64,000 nucleotides of DNA from Abiotrophia defectiva ATCC 49176 (GTDB lineage Bacteria > Bacillota > Bacilli > Lactobacillales > Aerococcaceae): positions 1,553,501 to 1,617,500 of the forward strand of contig NZ_CP146287.1 in assembly GCF_037041345.1 (NCBI RefSeq), in the 5' to 3' direction. The notes beneath the pieces were generated by a model, which made no database searches, was not told where the DNA came from, and saw nothing but the letters and a program-made list of their open reading frames with translations. A program made the translations under genes and the position numbers. Positions 26,765-34,988 of this stretch are shown piece by piece; position 1 is the first letter of the stretch, and every line of letters starts with the position of its first letter.

Positions 26765-28099
26765 TTATATAAGTAAAGGCATGAAGAGAGTGGCCAAGCC
26801 TAAGAAGCTGAAGAAACCACCCACATCAGTAGCCGTAGTCAGGAAGACGGTTGATACTAAGGCAGGATCCCCGCGGAATTTCTTAACCGCCAAGGGGATG
26901 AAGTAGCCAAAAATTCCAGCAATGACCATATCTACAATCATAGCTAGGATGATGACTACACCCAGGTAGACATTGCCATACATGAGTATAAGGGCAATAG
27001 CAGCCACGCCACCAGTAATGAGACCATTGGCGAAACCAGCCCCGATTTCCTTAAGCATTCCGCGCCAATCACCCCAGTCTACTTCGCCCAAGGCTAGAGC
27101 CCGAACCACAATGGTCACGGTCTGGGTACCGGCATTCCCCCCCATCCCAGCTACAATCGGCATAGCAGCCGCTAGGGCCACCATTTGGCTGATGGTATCG
27201 GAGAAAAGGTTGATAACGGATGAGGCCAGAAAGGCTGTGAAGAGGTTGATAACCAACCAAGGCAGACGGCGTTTGACGGACTCGAAGACTGGGCTGTCTA
27301 GCGTTTCTTCCGAGTCTACCCCACCCATCAAGTACATATCTTCGGTGTACTCTTCATTGATGACGTGGATGATGTCGTCGTTGGTGATAATCCCCAGAAT
27401 CCGGTTCTTGTTATTAACGACCGGTACAACTGACAGGTTATACTTGGTAACAATCAGGGAAACTTCTTCCTGGTCCGTCGTTGGCGTCACCGAAATGACA
27501 TTAGGATTGAGAATTTCACTGAGTTTTTGTTGGTCGGATTTGGTGAAAATATCGCGGATATCGACTGTCCCTTTGAGTAAGGTCTTAGCATCGACCACGA
27601 AGAGGGTCTCGATAACTTCCTTCTCTGGCGCAATCTTACGAATGGTCTCGAAGGCTTCATAAACCGTCAAGTTCTCATTCAAGGCGATGAACTCAGTCGT
27701 CATGAGACCACCGGCAGTATCCGGATCGTAGGCCAAGAGTTTCTCCAGGTCATCCGAATCACGATTCTTCATCATGTTCAGGAATTGCTTACGTTGCCAA
27801 ATGGATAGATTGCCCAAGATATCAACGATATCGTCCTGGGACATATAAGTGAAGACATTGAGCATACGGGCAAAGGGCACGGCTTCTACAATCTTAACCT
27901 GGAGTTCTTCAGAAATCTGTGTCTCCAAAATCAAGGCCAGGGCCTTGTCCGAAATAAAGCTGACAAACTTGAAAACTTCTTCATCTTCAAGTTCCTCTAG
28001 GGCCAAGGCAATATCAGCCGGGTGATGTTCCCGAATCATACGGTAAATGGCTTCAGAATGTTCGTTTAATAGGGCTGTTTGAATTTCTTCTACGAGCAT
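26765..28099 (-). CDS. mgtE: Magnesium channel/transporter MgtE
   Basis: 444 residues. The N-terminal superhelical domain is followed by two CBS domains (about 130-250) that sense intracellular magnesium. The C-terminal five-helix pore has the family signature AGMGGNAGTQTVTIVVRALALGE. It imports Mg2+ and closes when Mg2+ is high. I did not find an M-box riboswitch in the 110-base leader. Confidence 0.95.
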   Translation of the reverse strand: MLVEEIQTALLNEHSEAIYRMIREHHPADIALALEELEDEEVFKFVSFISDKALALILETQISEELQVKIVEAVPFARMLNVFTYMSQDDIVDILGNLSIWQRKQFLNMMKNRDSDDLEKLLAYDPDTAGGLMTTEFIALNENLTVYEAFETIRKIAPEKEVIETLFVVDAKTLLKGTVDIRDIFTKSDQQKLSEILNPNVISVTPTTDQEEVSLIVTKYNLSVVPVVNNKNRILGIITNDDIIHVINEEYTEDMYLMGGVDSEETLDSPVFESVKRRLPWLVINLFTAFLASSVINLFSDTISQMVALAAAMPIVAGMGGNAGTQTVTIVVRALALGEVDWGDWRGMLKEIGAGFANGLITGGVAAIALILMYGNVYLGVVIILAMIVDMVIAGIFGYFIPLAVKKFRGDPALVSTVFLTTATDVGGFFSFLGLATLFMPLLI

Positions 28100-28194
28100 A
28101 GGGGATTTCCTCCTTTGAGTCTTAGTTTATATTGTCACTCCTTAAGTCGGGACTCACATCGACCAACCCCTTTGCTTCGTTTTTTCCACCCTCT

Positions 28195-28223
28195 ATCATA
28201 CCATAAGAAGCCCCTCGAGTCAG
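28195..28223 (-). promoter_or_regulatory. Promoter of mgtE
   Basis: Minus-strand CTGACT (28223-28218), 17-base spacer ending TGG, TATGAT (28200-28195). Confidence 0.5.
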
Positions 28224-28242
28224 CCCAAAAGCCAAAGAAAAA

Positions 28243-28267
28243 ACAGTTGGAATTGACTTCCAACTGT
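28243..28267 (-). terminator. Terminator of the lone ABC exporter gene
   Basis: ACAGTTGGAA/TTCCAACTGT stem with a five-base loop, followed by six T on the minus strand. Confidence 0.9.
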
Positions 28268-28287
28268 CTGACTTGCATTAAAAATAG

Positions 28288-29931
28288 CTATTCTGATTTG
28301 GATATAACTTTTTCGCTTTCCAAACCTGAAACTCTCCCCTCATGAAGTTCAATCACACAATCAAAATCAGCTATCTTCTCTTCGCTGATTTGATGAGTAA
28401 TGTAAATAACCATCTTGTCCTTCAAGGATAGAATCGTTTCTTCAATTGTTTGGCGATTTGCTTCATCTAAGCCAGCTACCGGTTCATCAAAAATCAAAAT
28501 ATCACGGCTATGATAGAGCGCCCTTGCTATATCCAATCGTCTCTTTTCGCCACCAGATATTGACTGCTGATGAAGCATCTGCTCGCCTGATTCCAATTGG
28601 TTGAGTTCTCTCCATTTATTTAATCCTACCTTTTCTAAGAGTGGCGATAAATCCTCCTTGGATTGCTTAAATAAGGTCACATTATCAGCCAAGTTATTGT
28701 TGAAGATTACCGTGTCCTGCTGAACAAAGCCAAGTAAATTCTGAATTGTCCACTCCCCATTAGCGGCAGGAGTAAGGCCTTCCCACACAATTTGCCCTGC
28801 ACTCGGAGTGTACATACCGAGTATGGTCCTTAATAGGCTTGTTTTCCCACTGCCACTTTCGCCAACAATCAGGTATTTTTTCCCCATCTCAAATTTGAGG
28901 TTGATATTGTCCAGGATCAAAGTTCCATTTTTTTCTAGACTCACATCTGATAGAATGAGACTTTGGACCTTCTGCACTGACTCTTGGCTTAAATCTTCTT
29001 TATTAGTGGCTTCAATAAAAGCCATAATCTTGTCGCAATTAAATCGAGCAGCAACTAGTCCAGTGTAACTAGCACTAAAGCCCTGAATAGGATAAGCGAC
29101 ATAGGCCACTAACTGCTTTACAGCAAAGAAGGTAGCAAACTCTAATTGACCAGCAATGACGAAAAATCCCCCAACAACCCAAGAAAAGATGTTAACAAAT
29201 TCTCGTAAACCATAGGAAATAGCATATACACCCCTTTGACGGCGTGTATTCTCTACTTTTGCATCTGCAATCTGCTGACCCTTCTGATTTAAGATGCTTA
29301 AATAGCCTGCAAAACCTTGGTATATTTTCAAAGTTAAGAAGCCCTGCAGACCCTCTTTCAATCGACCTAGGTAGCCTTCTTGCGCTTTGGACACTTCTTT
29401 TCTTGCTGCTTGAAGTTTTTCCCCCATTAGTTTAGGTAGTACAATAGGGGCAAGGCTCATCAAAATCATGATTAAACTGAAGAAAGGACTCAGAATCAAG
29501 GAAGATGCCAGACCTAATACAAAAGTCCAAATATCATTGTACATGCTAAGCAACTCTTTCAAATATTCTTCGTCAACAACATCCATATCATTGGTTAGCA
29601 AGTTCATATAATACTCATCAGGTTCCTGATAGAAACCCTTAACTGTCAAATGACTAATCCCTTTTAATACATCCTGTCTAATATCAAGTATGACGGCCTG
29701 TGTTAAACGTTCATTGACAATTTCAACAGCATAATCCATATATGAGTCGATTAAAACATAAACTGCAGAGATGATCCCTACATTCACCATTTGTTTTGCA
29801 TCACCCGAAATAATGGCTGTTACAAGTAACTGTATAATATATGCCATCGCCACCACGGATATGGCTCCTAGCGCCCCAACTACTAAGGCTAGTATGAGTC
29901 GCCACTTATTTTTATAGAGATATTTCTTCAT
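28288..29931 (-). CDS. ABC exporter half-transporter (fused membrane and ATPase domains)
   Basis: 547 residues. Six membrane helices occupy about residues 1-290. The ATPase domain has Walker A VGESGSGKTSLLRTI, signature SISGGEKRRLDIARAL, Walker B ILIFDEPVAGLD and switch VIYITHQ. It probably works as a homodimer that moves a peptide, lipid or drug outward; the substrate cannot be told. It is a single-gene unit, visibly more AT-rich than its neighbours, with an AT-rich 384-base upstream gap. This suggests a separate origin. Confidence 0.85.
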   Translation of the reverse strand: MKKYLYKNKWRLILALVVGALGAISVVAMAYIIQLLVTAIISGDAKQMVNVGIISAVYVLIDSYMDYAVEIVNERLTQAVILDIRQDVLKGISHLTVKGFYQEPDEYYMNLLTNDMDVVDEEYLKELLSMYNDIWTFVLGLASSLILSPFFSLIMILMSLAPIVLPKLMGEKLQAARKEVSKAQEGYLGRLKEGLQGFLTLKIYQGFAGYLSILNQKGQQIADAKVENTRRQRGVYAISYGLREFVNIFSWVVGGFFVIAGQLEFATFFAVKQLVAYVAYPIQGFSASYTGLVAARFNCDKIMAFIEATNKEDLSQESVQKVQSLILSDVSLEKNGTLILDNINLKFEMGKKYLIVGESGSGKTSLLRTILGMYTPSAGQIVWEGLTPAANGEWTIQNLLGFVQQDTVIFNNNLADNVTLFKQSKEDLSPLLEKVGLNKWRELNQLESGEQMLHQQSISGGEKRRLDIARALYHSRDILIFDEPVAGLDEANRQTIEETILSLKDKMVIYITHQISEEKIADFDCVIELHEGRVSGLESEKVISKSE

Positions 29932-30110
29932 TCTTCCTTCCTCTCTTTAATAAAAGTTTATAGGGAAACTTGACAGATTTTTCACCATCATGACCCTACG
30001 TCTAAAAACAACTACATGACAGAATAAGTCATACTTATTTATAAAATGATTCTTCCTTTAATTTTCTATCTTGTCATTTTGATTCACCCTAATTTTCTTT
30101 TATGGCTATT

Positions 30111-30140
30111 ATTATATAACTAGCAGTTATTAAAAATCAA
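30111..30140 (-). promoter_or_regulatory. Promoter of the ABC exporter
   Basis: Minus-strand TTGATT (30140-30135), 18-base spacer, TATAAT (30116-30111). Confidence 0.65.
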
Positions 30141-30241
30141 TGGACTCTCTCATTTTTTTCTCATTTTGTTACTAGGTTGATCGTACCCCCCGGAAAATAT
30201 CAATTTGTTCACTTTTAAGAACGTAATTTGGCTAACTCATA

Positions 30242-30272
30242 CCCTATTTATCTATGTAATAGATAAATAGGG
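30242..30272. repeat. Perfect 14-bp inverted repeat
   Basis: CCCTATTTATCTAT and its exact complement are separated by GTA. There is no T tract on either side, so it does not look like a terminator. It could be an operator for the exporter gene or a remnant end of inserted DNA. Confidence 0.7.
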
Positions 30273-30284
30273 AAAGAAAAATGA

Positions 30285-30310
30285 AAACCGCTCGTACTCA
30301 CGAGCGGTTT
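30285..30310 (-). terminator. Terminator of the small membrane protein gene
   Basis: AAACCGCTCG/CGAGCGGTTT stem with a six-base loop, followed by TTCATTTTT on the minus strand. Confidence 0.85.
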
Positions 30311-30315
30311 CTGCT

Positions 30316-30846
30316 TTATTTGCCCTCGGCTTTCTTGCTTAAGTAAGCTAAAGTGAGTAGGAAGTAAATCATGGAAGCTAACAAGAGGCAGACACCTATG
30401 ACAGGCGCCATCCCCATAGCCAGGAGTCCCACCACAAGCAAGCCCATAATTATCATATAGCCTAAGCTAATCACCATGACTTGACCAGCGGTTTGACGAC
30501 TAACTTGGCGACTGGTCACGTGTAGGATCAAGACGCCCAGATGGACTAGGGCCACGAGAACCAAACCCCAAATACGACTAATACTATAACCAGCTAGTAG
30601 CCAACTGTCTGGGCTCAGATAGAAGGCCGCTAAAATCAGAAACCAGTTGCTGATGGAAGCCGCGATAATTTCTTGACTTGAAGTTGCCACCTGGTCCGTT
30701 TGACGGAAGAGAAAGACGGCCAAGGCTAGAAGCGCGACAAATAAGGCCACACTGCCCCACCAAAGGGGCTTTTCCAGTAAGACGGCTAGTCCTACCAGTG
30801 GCAACAAACCTACCCCAAACGCTCTTAATACCCGCTCTCGTCTCAT
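30316..30846 (-). CDS. Uncharacterised membrane protein
   Basis: 176 residues from ATG 30846, which has AGGAGG nine bases upstream. An ATG at 30870 precedes that ribosome site and is unlikely to be used. About five or six membrane helices are predicted (for example LVLVALVHLGVLILHV and VMVISLGYMIIMGLLVVGLL) with short basic ends. I do not recognise the family. It has its own promoter and terminator between pheT and the ABC exporter. Confidence 0.7.
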   Translation of the reverse strand: MRRERVLRAFGVGLLPLVGLAVLLEKPLWWGSVALFVALLALAVFLFRQTDQVATSSQEIIAASISNWFLILAAFYLSPDSWLLAGYSISRIWGLVLVALVHLGVLILHVTSRQVSRQTAGQVMVISLGYMIIMGLLVVGLLAMGMAPVIGVCLLLASMIYFLLTLAYLSKKAEGK

Positions 30847-30884
30847 GCCACACGGCCTCCTACTTCTCATTTGTTCATAGCTAC

Positions 30885-30913
30885 AGTATACCTTCTCACT
30901 TGCTAAATGAAAA
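30885..30913 (-). promoter_or_regulatory. Promoter of the small membrane protein gene
   Basis: Minus-strand TTTTCA (30913-30908), 17-base spacer, TATACT (30890-30885). Confidence 0.5.
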
Positions 30914-30929
30914 GCCTAGGCCAAAATAA

Positions 30930-30956
30930 AGAGACTAGAAGCAGCTTCTAGTCTCT
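30930..30956 (-). terminator. Terminator of pheST
   Basis: A 13-base stem AGAGACTAGAAGC/GCTTCTAGTCTCT is followed by TTATTTTG on the minus strand. Confidence 0.85.
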
Positions 30957-30963
30957 CATGGCC

Positions 30964-33390
30964 TTAGCGAATTTCTAAACCTGACACTGTTTCGAGTGCA
31001 GCTCTAATCCGATCCATAGCGGATTGAACATCCTCATCTGTTAAGGTCTTGTCTGGATTTTGGAAAATCAAACGGTAGGCTAGCGACTTCTTACCTCGGA
31101 AGAGGTCAAGGTTAATAAACAAGTCGAAGAGCTCAACCGAGACTAAGTTGTCCCCACCATGTTCCTTCATGAGCTGAGCTAGGCCTGCTTGGTCTTGCTC
31201 TAAATCTACTAAGAGGGCTAAGTCTCGTGAGGTAGAAGGATACTTAGGAATTGGACGTTGAACTAAGGCTGGACGTTGAACCGCTAAAATAGCATCGAAG
31301 TCTAATTCAGCGAAGAAGCTGGCTTCATCCAAGTCGTAAGACTTAGCTAAGACTGGATGGATTTGCCCCATAACACCAATCACTTGGTCACCTAAGAGGA
31401 CTTGAGCAGTCCGACCAGGATGGAGCTCAGGATAGGTAGAGACAGCCTGGAAGCTGACTTGCTTATCCAAGCGAATGGCTGCCAAGTAGCCTTCAAGAGC
31501 ACCTTTGAGATCAAAGAAATCATAGGATTGAACTGGCCCATACCAGGATTTACTTTCCTTAACCCCTGATAAGAGAATGGCTAGACGCTCTTGTTCGAGT
31601 GGTTGAACATTGCTTCCTTGACCATAGAAGACTTTACCTGTCTCATAAAAGGCTAAACTTGGATTCTGACGCGCAGCATTGTACTTGGCGATTTCTAAGA
31701 GAGCTGGGAAGAGGCTCTGACGCAAGACAGAACGATCTTCACTCATCGGGAAGTCCAAAGCGACCACTGGGTAATCTGACGACTTCATCAAGTCGGCTTG
31801 CTTAGGTGAAGTCAGTACATAGCTGATGACTTGGTTGAGGCCCAGGCCTTCCAAGATATTGCGAGTCTGACGCACCAGTTTTTGTTTAGCATTGAGACGA
31901 CCTGGCGTACTTGGTACTACCGGCAAGGTCGTTGGCAGGTTATCATAGCCATAAATCCGAGCTACTTCTTCTAAAATATCGGCTTCAATGCTGATATCCC
32001 AACGACGTTTAGGGACGGTCACGGTGAAGCTATCTTCCCCTAAAGCTAAGTCAAAGCCAAGACGACGGAAGATATGACTCAGCTCTTCATGGCTCAAGTC
32101 AATCCCAATCTTATCTTGAATAGCACGATAAGGTACAGTGACCTCAATTGGGCTCAGGTCTAAATGATTCTCTTCGACTAAGCCAGGCACCACTTGACCC
32201 CCACTATAGTAGGCCATCCAGTTAGCGGCTTCCTGGCCCGCTTCGCTGATAGTCGCTTGGTTAATACCTTTTTCAAAACGCATGCTAGATTCAGAACGAA
32301 GGTTGAATTTCTTAGAAGTTTGACGAATAGCAATCGGATTAAAGACGGCTGATTCTAAGAGGACACGACGGGTCTTGTCGGTCACTTCTGTATCTAAGCC
32401 CCCCATTACCCCGGCTAGCGCAACTGCCCGGTCTTGGTCGGTGATGACAATGTCACTTTCTGACAAGTGGCGCTCGCTGCCGTCTAGGGTCACAAGCACC
32501 TCGCCCTCACGAGCTGGGCGGACACCTAAGGCCTTGCGCCCTAAGGTATCATAGTCAAAAGCATGAAGTGGTTGGCCATAGAGCATGAGGAAGTAGTTGG
32601 TGATGTCCACGATATTGTTATGTGGACGAACTCCTGCTTTCATCAGACGCATTTGCAACCAAAGTGGGCTTTCCTTAATCTCCACTTGGTCAATCACACG
32701 AGCTTGGTAGCAAGCAGACAAATCGCTATCTGAAATTTTTACCGTCACATCAGACAAGAGGGATGCATCAGCAGCCTGAGTCGCTTGGCGATGAATATTA
32801 TCGAAGTTAGGTACCTGATCGATAATAGCTCCTACTTCATAGGCTGCCCCACGCATAGAGAGCGCATCTGCCCGGTTAGGCGTAATCGAGAGTTCTAAGA
32901 TTGGATCATCTAACTTGAGGTATTCCACCACATCTGCCCCGACTGGCGCATCTGCTGGCAAGAGGAAGAGACCCTCTGCATAGGCTTTTGGCACCACGCT
33001 ATCAGAGAAGCCTAGTTCCTGGAGGGCACACAACATCCCATGAGATTCGACCCCACGTAATTTGCCCTTCTTAATCTTCAAACCACCGGCTAAACGAGCC
33101 CCAATAGTGGCCACAATAACTTTAGCGTCAGCCACCACATTGGGTGCCCCACAGACAATTTGCAGGGGCTCCTGATCGCCTACCGTCACTTGGCAGACAT
33201 GGAGATGGTCACTATCAGCATGGTCTTCAACCGACAAAACTTGCCCGACCACTAAACCAGATAATTGAGCCCCATAGTTTTCAACTGCTTCGATTTCAAT
33301 CCCGGTCCGGGACATACGATCAGCTAGGGCTTCTCCTGTCAAGCCTGTTAAGTCTAAATAATCATTGAGCCATTCGAATGATAAATACAT
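30964..33390 (-). CDS. pheT: Phenylalanine-tRNA ligase beta subunit
   Basis: 808 residues, the full multidomain length. The N-terminal tRNA-binding OB domain (GLVVGQVLSVEDHADSDHLH) is followed by the B3/B4 editing domain, the B5 domain, the synthetase-like core and the C-terminal ferredoxin-fold anticodon-binding domain (RPIPKYPSTSRDLALLV). It pairs with PheS to charge tRNA-Phe and edits Tyr-tRNA. It shares one base with the end of pheS. Confidence 0.97.
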   Translation of the reverse strand: MYLSFEWLNDYLDLTGLTGEALADRMSRTGIEIEAVENYGAQLSGLVVGQVLSVEDHADSDHLHVCQVTVGDQEPLQIVCGAPNVVADAKVIVATIGARLAGGLKIKKGKLRGVESHGMLCALQELGFSDSVVPKAYAEGLFLLPADAPVGADVVEYLKLDDPILELSITPNRADALSMRGAAYEVGAIIDQVPNFDNIHRQATQAADASLLSDVTVKISDSDLSACYQARVIDQVEIKESPLWLQMRLMKAGVRPHNNIVDITNYFLMLYGQPLHAFDYDTLGRKALGVRPAREGEVLVTLDGSERHLSESDIVITDQDRAVALAGVMGGLDTEVTDKTRRVLLESAVFNPIAIRQTSKKFNLRSESSMRFEKGINQATISEAGQEAANWMAYYSGGQVVPGLVEENHLDLSPIEVTVPYRAIQDKIGIDLSHEELSHIFRRLGFDLALGEDSFTVTVPKRRWDISIEADILEEVARIYGYDNLPTTLPVVPSTPGRLNAKQKLVRQTRNILEGLGLNQVISYVLTSPKQADLMKSSDYPVVALDFPMSEDRSVLRQSLFPALLEIAKYNAARQNPSLAFYETGKVFYGQGSNVQPLEQERLAILLSGVKESKSWYGPVQSYDFFDLKGALEGYLAAIRLDKQVSFQAVSTYPELHPGRTAQVLLGDQVIGVMGQIHPVLAKSYDLDEASFFAELDFDAILAVQRPALVQRPIPKYPSTSRDLALLVDLEQDQAGLAQLMKEHGGDNLVSVELFDLFINLDLFRGKKSLAYRLIFQNPDKTLTDEDVQSAMDRIRAALETVSGLEIR

Positions 33391-34451
33391 TAGTTCTGAC
33401 CTCCTTTGAACTGGCTTAAGAAGCGCAAGTCATTTTGATAGAAGTGACGAATATCGTCAATGTTATACTTCAACATCGCTACCCGGTCAGGGCCTAAACC
33501 GAAGGCAAAGCCGGAATAAACGGTTGAATCAATGCCGGCCATTTCCAAGACATTTGGATGGACCATACCAGCCCCTAGGATTTCAATCCAGCCAGTATGT
33601 TTGCAGACATTACAGCCATCCCCGCCACACTTGAAGCAGCTTACGTCTACTTCAACTGATGGCTCGGTGAATGGGAAGTAGGATGGACGAAGGCGAATTT
33701 CACGTTCCGCCCCAAAGAGTGTACGGGCAAAGGCTTGAAGCGTCCCCTTGAGGTCGGCCATGGTCACATGTTTGTCTACCACTAACCCTTCAATTTGGTG
33801 GAATTGGTGGGAGTGGGTCGCATCATCGCTATCGCGACGGAAGACCTTACCTGGCGAAATCATCTTCAATGGTCCTTGACTGAAATCGTGTTTTTCCATG
33901 GTCCGGGCTTGAACTGGTGAAGTGTGGGTCCGCAACAAGACTTCGCTATCAATATAGAATGTATCCTGCATATCGCGTGCTGGGTGGGTCTTAGGCAGGT
34001 TCATCATTTCGAAGTTGTAGTGGTCTAACTCCACTTCTGGACCTTCCACGACCTGATAGCCCATGCCGATAAAGAGGTCTTCAATCTCTTCCATGGTTTG
34101 GGTAATGATGTGGCGGGCACCCCCAGCTGGCTTGCGGCCTGGCAAGGTCACATCCACTGTCTCCAAAGCTAATTTAGCTTCCAAGGCCATTTCTTCTAGC
34201 TTGTGGCGACGACTTTCCAGCATTTCTTCGAAGGCTGATTTCACTTGGTTCATTACCTGACCTAATTTAGGCCGGTCTTCTGCTGATAGGTCGCGCATGG
34301 CTTGCGCAACAGCCGCAAAACGACCTTTCTTACCCAGGTAATCTAGACGAACTTTCTCTAAATCCTTGATGGATTCAGTAGCTTCTAATTGCGGAATCGC
34401 TTGTTGACGCAAGGCTTCTAAGGCCTCAATATGCGTATTGATATCTGACAT
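33390..34451 (-). CDS. pheS: Phenylalanine-tRNA ligase alpha subunit
   Basis: 353 residues from ATG 34451, nine bases after AAAGGAG; the in-frame start at 34472 precedes that ribosome site. The class II motifs are [36 protein letters not shown] and [14 protein letters not shown]. An N-terminal coiled coil binds tRNA. Expression is under a tRNA-Phe-sensing T-box leader. Confidence 0.97.
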   Translation of the reverse strand: MSDINTHIEALEALRQQAIPQLEATESIKDLEKVRLDYLGKKGRFAAVAQAMRDLSAEDRPKLGQVMNQVKSAFEEMLESRRHKLEEMALEAKLALETVDVTLPGRKPAGGARHIITQTMEEIEDLFIGMGYQVVEGPEVELDHYNFEMMNLPKTHPARDMQDTFYIDSEVLLRTHTSPVQARTMEKHDFSQGPLKMISPGKVFRRDSDDATHSHQFHQIEGLVVDKHVTMADLKGTLQAFARTLFGAEREIRLRPSYFPFTEPSVEVDVSCFKCGGDGCNVCKHTGWIEILGAGMVHPNVLEMAGIDSTVYSGFAFGLGPDRVAMLKYNIDDIRHFYQNDLRFLSQFKGGQN

Positions 34452-34497
34452 GGTGCATGACTCCTTTATCATTATTTCAGATGAAACAAAGTAATAA

Positions 34498-34755
34498 AAA
34501 ATAGCCCGCCCCTATAAGGGACGAGCTACCGTGGTACCACCCTCGTTCTCGAAAAAGCTAGTTCTTCGAGCACTTGTTGCCGTTAACCGTGGCGGGCGGT
34601 GACCTGTTCATTTCTATTGATTAAAAACTTAACGGTCAAGCTAAGAAATTGAAGGCTAAGTTCGGCTTACCTTTGGCACCCTTGCAGTCGGTGAAGTGCC
34701 TCCCTGACTTGTGCGAACTTAACGGATTTCCTCATTGCTTTATGCTTCATCTGTG
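34498..34755 (-). promoter_or_regulatory. T-box leader of pheST, specifier UUC (Phe)
   Basis: The conserved antiterminator sequence AGGGTGGTACCACGG is at 34543-34529. The intrinsic terminator is at 34527-34503, with a run of T after it. Stem I runs from AAGTTCG to CGAACTT. In the internal loop on its 3' side, GCCTTCA holds the specifier TTC at 34653-34651, a Phe codon. Uncharged tRNA-Phe should pair there and stabilise the antiterminator. Confidence 0.93.
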
Positions 34756-34764
34756 ATAGCTAAT

Positions 34765-34793
34765 AGTATAGCTTAAAGCAAATGCATAGTCAA
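34765..34793 (-). promoter_or_regulatory. Promoter of pheST
   Basis: Minus-strand TTGACT (34793-34788), 17-base spacer, TATACT (34770-34765). Confidence 0.8.
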
Positions 34794-34950
34794 CAGAGGA
34801 TCGATAGTTAGGTGGGGCTTCAAGTCATATTATTCGCAAATGTTCACTTTTCTTTCCTTTGCTCTCCCCTCATGGAGTCAAATGGCGAATGATGATGTTT
34901 TTTTAGTGGCTTAAATGACTAAGGGTATAGGAAGCGCTTAAGAGAAGGCG

Positions 34951-34956
34951 TATAAT
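34951..34956 (+). promoter_or_regulatory. Possible -10 of the anchored amidase gene
   Basis: TATAAT lies 33 bases before the start codon. The -35 is poor. GGAAGCGCTT just upstream resembles half of a cre site, too weak to call. The rest of 34794-34950 shows no gene. Confidence 0.45.
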
Positions 34957-34988
34957 AAACTGGCAAGTTATGAAAGGATGTGTAGAAA

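Larger units (their letters stand above)
29932..30284. other. AT-rich gap upstream of the ABC exporter
   Basis: About 350 bases without a convincing gene. It contains the exporter promoter (30111-30140), a leader of about 170 bases and a long perfect inverted repeat at 30242-30272. Short ATG-starting frames inside stop within a few codons. Base composition is clearly more AT-rich than the flanking genes. Confidence 0.7.

Noticed and set aside
26973-27662. 229-residue plus-strand open frame inside mgtE
   Set aside because: Antisense to a clear MgtE gene; composition is typical of a shadow frame and there is no ribosome site.
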